Assembly (NCBI GenBank): GCA_949077035.1
Contig: CARUPR010000001.1
Span: 1-64,000, forward strand
Direction of reading: 5' to 3'
Length of the DNA stretch: 64,000 nucleotides
Source of the DNA: an uncultured Eubacteriales bacterium
GTDB taxonomy: Bacteria; Bacillota; Clostridia; Christensenellales; UBA1242
Positions within the stretch are counted from its first letter, which is position 1; each line of letters begins with the position of its first letter. The notes beneath the pieces were generated by a model, which made no database searches, had not been told where the DNA came from, and saw only the letters and a list, made by a program, of their open reading frames with translations. Of this stretch, positions 15,296 to 24,644 are shown one piece after another. The position numbers were made by a program, and so were the translations under genes.

Positions 15296-15902
15296 ATATG
15301 TTTTAATTGAAGATTATTTTGAGCCTACTGCAATACAAGATAATGAAAATAAGATTTTATATGAACAAAATAATTTTGATATGAATAAATTATGTGAAAT
15401 TCTTAACAAGCAATTATTACAAATCGAGCAACTCAAAGCAGATGTAAAGAAACGAACAAAGATTATTGAAAAAGGCAATCAAAAATTAATTGAATATTAC
15501 AACGAAAAGATTAATGAATTAGATAAAGAATATAATGATGATTTGGAAGAACGATTTAAGGAAATTGAGTTGCTTAAAAAAGAGCAAGAAAGGTTGAAAA
15601 AAGAAGTTCTTGAAAGTAATCAAACTATTTATGATGAAGAAAATAATATTATATTATGTGGAGATTGTTATTGTATAAGTAATTTTGTAAGAGAAAAAAT
15701 TGATAAAATAAAACATTTACAGCAACAACTCAAAGATATAAGAGATGAAAACATATTACTAAAAGATGCTAATAAAAACCTTTATGAGAAAGTTAAGAAA
15801 GTTAGAAAGGAAGTCTGCGATAGTATTATAAAGAATATTGCTGTAGAAATGATAAAAAGTAAATTGTATGTTAAATTTGATGACTTAAAGAATATTTTAT
15901 AG
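15282..15902 (+). CDS. 206-aa coiled-coil protein with a CGDCYC motif
   Basis: Overlaps the previous gene by 14 bp. Long coiled coils at about residues 40-115 and 135-175 flank a short segment ILCGDCYCISNF whose three close cysteines could bind a metal or form disulfides. No membrane span and no recognised family. It is the last gene of the rightward element operon, followed by a bidirectional terminator. Confidence 0.6.
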   Translation: MTKDRYVLIEDYFEPTAIQDNENKILYEQNNFDMNKLCEILNKQLLQIEQLKADVKKRTKIIEKGNQKLIEYYNEKINELDKEYNDDLEERFKEIELLKKEQERLKKEVLESNQTIYDEENNIILCGDCYCISNFVREKIDKIKHLQQQLKDIRDENILLKDANKNLYEKVKKVRKEVCDSIIKNIAVEMIKSKLYVKFDDLKNIL

Positions 15903-15936
15903 TTAAATTGAAAAAGAAAATATGATAGAATAATAT

Positions 15937-15970
15937 AAAAAAGCCTAGCAAATTGCTAGACTTTTTTTTT
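15937..15970. terminator. Bidirectional terminator at the right end of the element
   Basis: Stem CTAGC/GCTAG with outer pairs, A6 on the left and T9 on the right. It ends the rightward operon, and on the minus strand it would stop read-through from the tRNA-fMet transcript, whose own terminator was carried away to 1631-1656 by integration. Confidence 0.75.
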
Positions 15971-16008
15971 AAAGACTATTTCAAATCTCCCTTTTGACTA
16001 CCTTTTAG

Positions 16009-16029
16009 TGGTGTCAAGATTGGTGTCAA
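16009..16029 (+). repeat. Right pair of TGGTGTCAA direct repeats (candidate integrase arm sites)
   Basis: TGGTGTCAA at 16009-16017 and 16021-16029 has the same sequence, orientation and 12-bp period as the left pair at 1821-1841. It lies 49 bp from attR. Between the arm pair and attR, ATAGCCCCT (16059-16067) is an inverted copy of AGGGGCTAT next to attL (1706-1714), possibly part of the core site. Confidence 0.5.
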
Positions 16030-16077
16030 AATCAATATTTTAAACACTACGAAATCGCTATAGCCCCTTATTTATAG

Positions 16078-16122
16078 TGGTTGCGGGAGTTGGATTTGAA
16101 CCAACGACCTTCGGGTTATGAG
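16078..16122 (-). repeat. attR: 45-bp tRNA-fMet segment shared with attL
   Basis: Identical to 1663-1707. At this end it is part of the complete, promoter-bearing tRNA gene, so integration regenerates a functional tRNA here. Confidence 0.93.
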
Positions 16123-16154
16123 CCCGACGAGCTTCCGAGCTGCTCTATCCCGCG
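16078..16154 (-). tRNA. Initiator tRNA-fMet (CAT)
   Basis: 77-nt tRNA including encoded CCA. The anticodon loop CTCATAA gives CAT. Initiator hallmarks are visible: the C1.A72 mismatch (CGCGGGA pairs with TCCCGCA apart from the first base) and three consecutive G:C pairs in the anticodon stem (GGG/CCC). Formylmethionyl-tRNA is needed for every translation start, so the element has inserted into an essential gene while keeping it intact. Confidence 0.97.
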
Positions 16155-16168
16155 ATAATCACAATACT

Positions 16169-16197
16169 AGTATATTCATTATCGCAGGAAAAGTCAA
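16169..16197 (-). promoter_or_regulatory. Promoter of tRNA-fMet
   Basis: On the minus strand TTGACT, 17-bp spacer, TATACT, with the -10 element ending 14 nt before the tRNA 5' end. It lies outside the element, so the restored tRNA keeps its native promoter. Confidence 0.8.
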
Positions 16198-16224
16198 TAC
16201 TTTTTTTATATTTTTTTATCTTTT

Positions 16225-16890
16225 TTAAAAGAAATATATTGTCATGGTCATAATAAGCAACGAAATCATGAATATTGCATTTATAATATATCCCATTATT
16301 TTATATTTTCCACAAAAACTTTCAAGTATATGTTTTGCAAACATAAGTATACTTCCTATAAGCATCAATATGCCGCTTACAAAGTGTTTTGAAACAATTG
16401 TTGCTGTCAGCGAAAAGCCGAGCAATAGTCCAAGCGACAATGACACCAGTATTTCCATTAAAATTGGCTCTATCGCCCAATTCTTTTTAAAGCCACAGAT
16501 TATAAGTCCAAGACCTATACCGGCTAAAATACCGCCTACAAGGGCTAAAACATTAAATTCCGATAAAGTGATTGAACTTACCGCAAAAAGCAGCACAGAG
16601 GCAAAATTTAACAGGCTGAAGGTGATAAGTCTTGCTTTTTCATCAACATTATTTGAAGCAAGCAATGTTTCTGACATAATATTTAGGCCAAGAGCAATCA
16701 TCACAAACATAGGCAAAGCATTGTTAAGCTCTTTACTATTTGCGCTTACTACCGCAAGTATCAAAAAAGAGAGGATGGAGAGTCCACGAAGGATAATCCC
16801 CTGCCAGCCAATTTTTTTATGAAAAATTGTGTAAAGAGTGCCCATACCAACGCACAAAATACTTAAAATAATAAAAGGAAGATATTTCAT
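16225..16890 (-). CDS. Polytopic membrane protein (about 8 spans), unknown
   Basis: 221-aa hydrophobic protein with about eight membrane spans and very short loops. The size and all-helical layout recall YhhN/TMEM86-like proteins, but no signature is clear. ATG 16890 is chosen; there is no Shine-Dalgarno, and a TACAAT -10 (16897-16902) with TTGTTT 16 bp upstream ends only 6 nt before the ATG, suggesting a leaderless mRNA. Divergent from the next gene. Confidence 0.6.
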   Translation of the reverse strand: MKYLPFIILSILCVGMGTLYTIFHKKIGWQGIILRGLSILSFLILAVVSANSKELNNALPMFVMIALGLNIMSETLLASNNVDEKARLITFSLLNFASVLLFAVSSITLSEFNVLALVGGILAGIGLGLIICGFKKNWAIEPILMEILVSLSLGLLLGFSLTATIVSKHFVSGILMLIGSILMFAKHILESFCGKYKIMGYIINAIFMISLLIMTMTIYFF

Positions 16891-16967
16891 AGATATATTG
16901 TAACCGAATTTATCAATAAAACAAAACAAATTTTAATATTTTTTTATATTTTATTCAAAATAAAGAT

Positions 16968-17537
16968 ATGAAGAAAATAAAAAACATAGCTAAAGACCTA
17001 TCTTTGTTTTTATCAGCTTTTGTGCCGATGTTTGTTTTGATTTTTATCAAACTTGTCATTGATATGTTAAACAACAACTTATCTTTCAATGTGCTAAACT
17101 CTCTTAATTTTGCCACCTTGATTTTGCTTATTGGTTTTGGTATTGGAGGTCTTATATGGAATATAAAATCAACTGGCAAGGCAATTGAAATTGAGATAAT
17201 TTCAAAGGAAAATATCACCGATAAACACTTTTTAGGTTATTTTTCACTTTTTGTGCTTTTTGCACTTCAACTTAATCTTGCTTTAGTAAGCGGATATTGT
17301 TTGTTTGTAATAATTATGATTTTTATTGGGATAGTTTATATCAAAAATTCGCTTTTTTATATAAATCCACTTTTAAATATTATGGGTTACAACTTTTATG
17401 ACGTCACATATAAAGTGAAAAATGGCGAAGAAAAGGAGGCAAAAATTTTTCATAAAGGCGACTTAAAGATTAATGCAAAATATTTTGTGAATATCAAAAA
17501 TGACAATTTTACATTTATTGACACAAAAAAATCATAG
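16968..17537 (+). CDS. Membrane protein (about 4 spans), unknown
   Basis: 189-aa protein with four hydrophobic segments at about residues 10-32, 42-65, 85-105 and 108-125, then a polar C-terminal domain of about 60 residues with a short beta pattern (YKVKNGEEKEAKIFHKGDLK) likely in the cytoplasm. No family recognised. No clear ribosome binding site precedes the ATG. It ends in a strong bidirectional terminator. Confidence 0.6.
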   Translation: MKKIKNIAKDLSLFLSAFVPMFVLIFIKLVIDMLNNNLSFNVLNSLNFATLILLIGFGIGGLIWNIKSTGKAIEIEIISKENITDKHFLGYFSLFVLFALQLNLALVSGYCLFVIIMIFIGIVYIKNSLFYINPLLNIMGYNFYDVTYKVKNGEEKEAKIFHKGDLKINAKYFVNIKNDNFTFIDTKKS

Positions 17538-17559
17538 CAATATTAAGCTATGATTTTTT
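17525..17559. terminator. Bidirectional terminator between convergent genes
   Basis: AAAAATCATAGC / GCTATGATTTTT inverted repeat with an 8-nt loop, overlapping the stop of the plus-strand gene and about 15 bp from the stop of the minus-strand GtrA gene. Confidence 0.85.
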
Positions 17560-17573
17560 ATATAAATTTAAAA

Positions 17574-18233
17574 TTATTTTCCTTCTTTTTTCTTTATTCT
17601 TAATTTCTCGCTGATTTTGCCCATAAGTTTGTCATTAAATACGATAAATTTATCCCAAACAAACTCTAAAACAAAGTTGATTACCATCATAAGCATTTCA
17701 ACCAAAGTCCCATTCCAGCCGATGTCTTTAAGTGCATTTCCGCCAAATATTGATGCAGGAGTAAACCCTACATAAAACAAAAAAGCAAAACTCATCGCAA
17801 GAGGAACATTGCTTGCTGACTTGAAGGTAAACTTTCTGTTGAAGGTAAAATTCCACACAACAGACAATGTCAAGCTTATAAGATGGCAAGCCCACCACTC
17901 TTTCCAACCGATAAGCTCATACATAATGGTAAATGAGCCAAGTTGGATGGCGCCTGCTGAAAGTGAGAAACAAAGAAATTTTAAAAATTCAATAAATTCA
18001 CTTTTGCGAGATGGTTTTTGCTGAGCATCTTTTTCTGCAACTATGTCTTTCTCTGTTGCATCTTTCTCGACACTTTTTTCTATTGCAATATCATTTTCTG
18101 TTGCAACAGCATTTTCATTTGTTTTTGATGTTTCATTCTCTGCAGAAACACACTCTTTTTCTTTTATTTGATTGTTTTCATCTTCTGAAACAACCTTCTT
18201 TTCTTCTTTGATTTTTTTACTCGAGTTTTTCAT
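17574..18233 (-). CDS. GtrA-family membrane protein with acidic N-terminal extension
   Basis: 219-aa protein. Residues about 1-80 are a disordered Glu/Lys/Asp-rich extension; the rest is a GtrA-like domain with four membrane spans (FLKFLCFSLSAGAIQLGSF ... WNFTFNRKFTFKS), the WNF...RKFTF motif being typical. GtrA proteins are thought to help flip or transfer polyprenyl-linked sugars for cell-wall glycosylation. The long charged N-terminus is unusual, since most GtrA proteins are 120-150 aa. The start at 18233 lacks a Shine-Dalgarno and lies 7 nt after a -10 element. Confidence 0.78.
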   Translation of the reverse strand: MKNSSKKIKEEKKVVSEDENNQIKEKECVSAENETSKTNENAVATENDIAIEKSVEKDATEKDIVAEKDAQQKPSRKSEFIEFLKFLCFSLSAGAIQLGSFTIMYELIGWKEWWACHLISLTLSVVWNFTFNRKFTFKSASNVPLAMSFAFLFYVGFTPASIFGGNALKDIGWNGTLVEMLMMVINFVLEFVWDKFIVFNDKLMGKISEKLRIKKKEGK

Positions 18234-18240
18234 GAGATTG

Positions 18241-18269
18241 ATAATAGCACAATTTTTAGAAGTTTGCAA
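18241..18269 (-). promoter_or_regulatory. Leaderless-type promoter of the GtrA gene
   Basis: Minus strand TTGCAA (18264-18269), 17-bp spacer, TATTAT (18241-18246), with the -10 ending 7 nt before the ATG. The expected transcription start is at or beside the start codon. Confidence 0.6.
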
Positions 18270-18373
18270 CAATTTTTTAAGATTTTTGACAATTTTATCT
18301 TCACAAATTTCAAAAAAGGCTTGCCTTTATATAGTATTATATATATAATATATTATATATATTTAATATATAA

Positions 18374-20356
<1,983 letters not shown>

Positions 20357-20520
20357 AAATAATAAAACAAAATTTAAAAAAAGTTAAAATTTAAATTAAT
20401 TTAAAATAATATTTAAACTAATCAATAATCTATAATTTCAATAAGTTTTATAGTTTTTAATAAAAAAATACCAAAAAACAATAAAAAAACTGAAATATAA
20501 CATATATTTGGAGAATTTAA

Positions 20521-21033
20521 ATGAAAACTTCATATTACGCAAGATTAAATAAAATTGACATCAACACATATCAGCCTATTGCAATTTCTGGTGATGAAGG
20601 AAAGCTTGTTGGCTTTCAAGGAAGGGCGATGAGGAAACTTTCACCATATAGATTCTTCCGCAAATGGAAGGAAAAAGAAGAAGAAATTGAAAATGATTTT
20701 AAGGAAAATAAAATTTCAGAGGATGTATATAAACAAAGAAAACTTGAAAATCAAAAAGACTATATAGAAAAATTTTATAATCAAGTTTTAAAAATACTTG
20801 ACCCACAAGAAATTTACAATGAATTAGGCGAAAATGCTGTCATATTATGTTTTGAAAAACCAACTGAATTTTGTCACAGATTTTTAGTTGCTGGCTGGCT
20901 TGAAATGAATTTGGGAATTGAAATTGAAGAAAATTGCTTTGAAAACGACTTAAATGTCAAAAAAAACAAAGAAAATCTTAAATTAATGCTAAAAGAGGTT
21001 ATGGATAATAATTACGAAAGGAGCGATTTATGA
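20521..21033 (+). CDS. DUF488-like protein
   Basis: 170-aa protein. The C-terminal segment ENAVILCFEKPTEFCHRFLV matches the conserved end of DUF488 (cysteine and CHR motif), and the N-terminus YARLNKIDINTYQPIAIS fits the start of that family. A charged helical insert occupies residues about 45-85. DUF488 proteins are small soluble proteins of unknown biochemical role. TTGGAG lies 7 nt upstream of the ATG; the last codons overlap the MazG-like gene by 4 bp. Confidence 0.7.
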   Translation: MKTSYYARLNKIDINTYQPIAISGDEGKLVGFQGRAMRKLSPYRFFRKWKEKEEEIENDFKENKISEDVYKQRKLENQKDYIEKFYNQVLKILDPQEIYNELGENAVILCFEKPTEFCHRFLVAGWLEMNLGIEIEENCFENDLNVKKNKENLKLMLKEVMDNNYERSDL

Positions 21034-21374
21034 TTGATGAAGAAAAATTTATTCAAGTATATGACAAATTAACCCTAGCATGGGGCAAGGAAAGTCAGAT
21101 GAGATTATGCATTGAAGAAATGAGCGAGCTTACCAAAGAGCTTTGCAAGTTTATGCGATATTCTCTAAACGAACAATCTCAAGAAAATGATGCAAAACTT
21201 AAACAGATAAAGGAAAATATCATAGAAGAAACTGCCGATGTTTTAATATGCGCAAGCCAAATAAAAAGATTATTTGGAGATGATGAAGTTAAAAAAATAA
21301 TGAATTTTAAAATAGAAAGAGGCGACAAAATTGTGTCTGACTATATAAAAAAGAATAATAAGGAGGGAAAATGA
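21030..21374 (+). CDS. MazG-like NTP pyrophosphohydrolase
   Basis: 114-aa all-helical protein with the MazG/dUTPase-alpha signature: EEMSEL (CIEEMSELTKEL, residues about 29-40) and EExxD (IIEETADVLICASQ, about 70-83), the acidic residues that bind Mg. Family members hydrolyse (d)NTPs to monophosphates, often as house-cleaning enzymes. The ATG overlaps the stop of the DUF488 gene (ATGA), and the gene's own end overlaps the next start in the same way, so all are one translation unit inside the gyr operon. Confidence 0.75.
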   Translation: MIDEEKFIQVYDKLTLAWGKESQMRLCIEEMSELTKELCKFMRYSLNEQSQENDAKLKQIKENIIEETADVLICASQIKRLFGDDEVKKIMNFKIERGDKIVSDYIKKNNKEGK

Positions 21375-21709
21375 AATTTGATAATAAATTTGAAATATTC
21401 TTTGAAAAATTTACCAATTTTTGGGGAGATGATTCATACGATTTGCTAAGTCTTAGCAATGATGATTTTACAGAATTTAATTTTTTAATAAAAGATTATC
21501 AATATGATAAGCAAGATGAAGAAACAAAACAAGCTTTAATTAAAAAATTAGCAGAAGCTGAATTGTCAATCATGACTTTAAAAAAGTTGCTAGGCGAAAA
21601 AGAAGTTGAAAAAGAAATTGAAGAATTGATGAAAAATGAGCTTAAACATATAAAAGATTTAAGTAAAAACAAAACATCCAATGAGGAGTGCGAAAATGAG
21701 CAAATTTGA
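21371..21709 (+). CDS. Degenerate MazG-like paralogue
   Basis: 112-aa helical protein that aligns along its length with the preceding MazG-like protein: [17 protein letters not shown] against VYDKLTLAWGKESQMRL, and [20 protein letters not shown] against IKENIIEETADVLICASQIK. The catalytic acidic motifs are lost (CIEEMSE becomes SNDDFTE, EETADVL becomes AEAELSI), so it is probably inactive as a hydrolase and may be a partner subunit after tandem duplication. It overlaps the gyrA start by 14 bp. Confidence 0.65.
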   Translation: MKFDNKFEIFFEKFTNFWGDDSYDLLSLSNDDFTEFNFLIKDYQYDKQDEETKQALIKKLAEAELSIMTLKKLLGEKEVEKEIEELMKNELKHIKDLSKNKTSNEECENEQI

Positions 21710-24299
21710 AAGTAAAAAACCACTTGACGAAATTTTTAAAAATACCAAGATTGAAAAGGTCGATACAGTGGACAACCTTAAAAAGTCATTCATTTCTTAT
21801 GCTATGGCTGTAAACGTTTCTCGTGCTATACCTGATGTGCGTGATGGTCTTAAGCCAGTTCATAGAAGAATTCTCTTTGCTATGGGTGAAATGAACAACT
21901 TTTTTGACAAACCTACAAAAAAATGTGCAAGAATTGTGGGTGATGTAATGGGTAAATATCACCCTCATGGTGACAGCTCAATCTATGACGCGCTGGTTAG
22001 GCTTGCTCAAGATTTCTCAATCCGCTACCCTCTTGTAGACGGCCAGGGAAACTTTGGCTCTGTTGATGGTGACCCACCTGCAGCAATGAGATATACAGAG
22101 GCAAGACTTGCAAAAATTGCCGCGTTGATGCTGGATGATATAGACAAAGAAACAGTTGACTTTATGCCAAACTTTGACAATCAAAATCTTGAGCCAAAGG
22201 TGCTTCCATCTAAAATACCAAACCTTCTTATAAATGGTTCTGACGGTATCGCTGTTGGTATGGCGACAAATATTCCACCTCACAACCTCACCGAGGTTTT
22301 AAGTGGTCTTCAAGCTCTTATTGACAATCCTGAGATTGACATTGACGAGCTTATCAAGATTATCCCTGCCCCAGACTTTCCAACTGGCGGTATAATTATG
22401 GGCAGAACAGCTGTTAAACACGCATACAAAACAGGTCGTGGTGGAATTATTGTGCGTGGAAGAGCAGAAATTGAAGAACATGAGAATGGCAAAACAAGAA
22501 TTATCATAACAGAGCTTCCATATCAGGTAAACAAGGCTCAGCTTATCATTCAGATTGCCGAGCTTGTAAAGAATAAAAGAATTGAAGGAATTTCAAACAT
22601 CAATGAAGAATCTGACAGAAATGGTATGAGAATTGTAATTGATGTTAAGAGAGATTATAATGCACAGGTTGTTTTAAATTCTCTTTATAAACTCACTCAA
22701 CTTCAAAAGGGTTCTGGAATTATCTTCCTTGCTCTTGCAGATGGTCAACCAAGAATTCTCAACCTTAAAGAAATGCTTTCATATTATTTAGAGCATCAGA
22801 AGGAAGTTCTTGTCAGAAAAACTCAGTTTGACCTTAAAAAAGCAAGGGAGAGAGAACATATTGTAAAAGGTCTTGTTATCGCACTTGCAAACATCGATGA
22901 AGTCATTAAAATCATCAAATCGGCAGACGATAAAGCTGATGCCTGCCAAAAATTGACACAAAACTTTGAGCTTGATGAAATTCAAGCCAATGCCATCCTT
23001 GAAATGAAACTCAGCAAACTTACCTCTTTGGAAGTTGAAAAGTTGAAGGATGAACTTCGTGCTCTTGAAGAGATTATCTTAGACCTTGAAGATATTTTGG
23101 CAAACCCTGCCCGCGTTCTTCAAATCTTAAGAGATAATTTTGAAGAAATTAAAAACAATTTTGGCGACAAACGTAAAACCGAAATCAGCCTTGATGCAGG
23201 CGGAATTGATATTGCCGACCTTATAACCAAGGAAGATGTAATCATTTCTATGACACATCAAGGATTTATCAAACGTATGTCAACAAGTGAATACAAGGCA
23301 CAAAATCGTGGAGGCGTAGGCATAACTGCCCACAAGACCAAAGAGGAAGACTATGTTGAAAATATGTTTGTCACCTCAACCCATGATGACCTTCTATTCT
23401 TCACAAACAAGGGTCGTGTTTATTGCATAAAGGCCTATGAAGTGCCAGAAGCGCAAAGGACTGCCAAAGGAAGAGCAATTATCAATCTGCTTATGCTTTC
23501 ACCTGACGAAAAGGTAACAACAGTCATTCCAAGAAAAGATGGTGCTGAAGGCAACCTTATTATGGCGACAAAAAATGGTCTTATCAAAAAGACAAATCTC
23601 ACAGAATTTGCTTCTATAAGAAAGGTTGGTAAAATTGCAATTCACCTTCTTGAAAATGACGAACTTATTGGAGTTGAAGTTTCTTCTGGAGAGGATGACA
23701 TTCTTGTTGCTTCTCATAATGGAAAAGCTATCAGATTTAATGAAAAAGATGTCCGAAATATGGGGCGTGACAGTCAAGGCGTGCGAAGCATGAAACTTTC
23801 AAGCGACGACTTTATCGTTGACCTTGCTGTAATAAAACCAAATTCTCAAATCATAACCATTTCATCAAAGGGCTATGGCAAACGTTCAAGCGTAAATGAC
23901 TATAGAGTGCAAAGCCGTGGTGGTATGGGTGTGAAAGCTGGCGTATTCAATGAAAAAACAGGTCATTTGATTGCACTTAAGCAGACATATGACGATAATG
24001 ATATCCTGCTTATTGCAGACAATGGCGTCATTATCAGAACACCTCTTACCGGCATAAGCCAACTTTCAAGAGTAAGCCAAGGTGTAAAAATTATGCGTCT
24101 TAAAGAAGACAATCTCATTGTCAGTGCTGCCCTTGTGAAGAAGGAAGATGATGATGAAAATGGCGAACAGACCGAAAACAATTCAAACGAAAATTTAGAA
24201 AACAGCCAAGAAAACAACAATATTCAAGAAAATATTGAAAATCAAGAAAATGTTTCTGAAGAAAATAAATCAGAAACAGAAAATGATGAGCAAGAATAA
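21696..24299 (+). CDS. gyrA: DNA gyrase subunit A
   Basis: 867-aa GyrA. The start at ATG 21696 is preceded by GAGGAGTG. The winged-helix domain contains the quinolone region [19 protein letters not shown], with Ser and Asp at the two classic resistance positions, so it looks wild type. The catalytic tyrosine is in [10 protein letters not shown]. The C-terminal beta-pinwheel (about residues 500-820) has repeated GRG/GG blades, with the GyrA-box position occupied by QNRGGVG. An unusual Asn/Glu-rich acidic tail of about 50 residues follows (after [11 protein letters not shown]). Confidence 0.98.
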   Translation: MSKFESKKPLDEIFKNTKIEKVDTVDNLKKSFISYAMAVNVSRAIPDVRDGLKPVHRRILFAMGEMNNFFDKPTKKCARIVGDVMGKYHPHGDSSIYDALVRLAQDFSIRYPLVDGQGNFGSVDGDPPAAMRYTEARLAKIAALMLDDIDKETVDFMPNFDNQNLEPKVLPSKIPNLLINGSDGIAVGMATNIPPHNLTEVLSGLQALIDNPEIDIDELIKIIPAPDFPTGGIIMGRTAVKHAYKTGRGGIIVRGRAEIEEHENGKTRIIITELPYQVNKAQLIIQIAELVKNKRIEGISNINEESDRNGMRIVIDVKRDYNAQVVLNSLYKLTQLQKGSGIIFLALADGQPRILNLKEMLSYYLEHQKEVLVRKTQFDLKKAREREHIVKGLVIALANIDEVIKIIKSADDKADACQKLTQNFELDEIQANAILEMKLSKLTSLEVEKLKDELRALEEIILDLEDILANPARVLQILRDNFEEIKNNFGDKRKTEISLDAGGIDIADLITKEDVIISMTHQGFIKRMSTSEYKAQNRGGVGITAHKTKEEDYVENMFVTSTHDDLLFFTNKGRVYCIKAYEVPEAQRTAKGRAIINLLMLSPDEKVTTVIPRKDGAEGNLIMATKNGLIKKTNLTEFASIRKVGKIAIHLLENDELIGVEVSSGEDDILVASHNGKAIRFNEKDVRNMGRDSQGVRSMKLSSDDFIVDLAVIKPNSQIITISSKGYGKRSSVNDYRVQSRGGMGVKAGVFNEKTGHLIALKQTYDDNDILLIADNGVIIRTPLTGISQLSRVSQGVKIMRLKEDNLIVSAALVKKEDDDENGEQTENNSNENLENSQENNNIQENIENQENVSEENKSETENDEQE

Positions 24300-24644
24300 T
24301 AAAAAAGACAAAATCTGATTTAAAAAATATTAAAAATTTTATCAATACAATTTTGTTGCAATAAAAAAACAGTTATTTATTTAATTTCAAAGATGTTGCT
24401 ATATTTTATTAAAAAATTTAAATAATATCAATATTCATTTAAATTATCGCTAAAAAAGAGATTAAAAATAAAATATTGGCTATTATCAAACTATTGTGCC
24501 AAATAATTTGACAAAATTTTAAATAATTGCTATTCTTGATAATCATAAAAAGAGGGAGTAAACAACCTTCTCTTTGATTAAACTGGGCAAAGGACCTTTA
24601 TATTTATATAGTGTCTTTTGCTTTGGTTTTAAAGGAGGTCTAAT
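24300..24644 (+). promoter_or_regulatory. helD leader region with two hairpins
   Basis: 345 bp, very AT-rich, no gene seen. Two inverted repeats precede the helD ribosome site: AAGAGGG/CCTTCTCTT (about 24550-24575) and GCAAAGGAC / GTCTTTTGC (24587-24621, 9 pairs with one G.U). The second lies about 10 nt before the Shine-Dalgarno and could modulate translation or act with nearby T runs. Promoter not pinned down. Confidence 0.35.

Larger units (their letters stand above)
1663..16122. mobile_element. Inovirus-like (filamentous phage) prophage integrated in tRNA-fMet
   Basis: The 45-bp direct repeats of the tRNA-fMet 3' half bound a 14.4-kb insert. Inside are a tyrosine integrase next to attL, a CI-like repressor, a divergent rightward operon, three large exported proteins, several tiny membrane or coiled-coil peptides, a Zot-family ATPase, an HUH rolling-circle Rep, and three hairpin-rich non-coding blocks. 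I see no relaxase, type IV secretion, capsid, terminase, tail or lysis genes. Zot plus HUH Rep plus small membrane proteins is the accepted hallmark set of Inoviridae-like phages. The size is at the upper end for the group. Virion formation and host range are inference; integration is directly seen. Confidence 0.82.

Noticed and set aside
16001..16046. Minus-strand reading DFDTNLDTTKR-stop resembling the integrase C-terminus, as if a second integrase remnant
   Set aside because: Similarity is limited to the TGGTGTCAA repeat pair and a few bases around it, and the tRNA gene lies only 30 bp beyond its 5' side. Shared arm-type binding sites explain it better than a fossil gene.
1663..16122. Interpretation as an integrative conjugative element or a decayed tailed phage
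   Set aside because: No relaxase, coupling protein, T4SS, terminase, capsid, portal or lysin is present. The Zot-type ATPase and HUH Rep favour a filamentous phage.
21681..21695. Upstream ATG for gyrA at 21681
   Set aside because: GAGGAGTG lies between the two ATGs at the right distance for the second; the first has no site.
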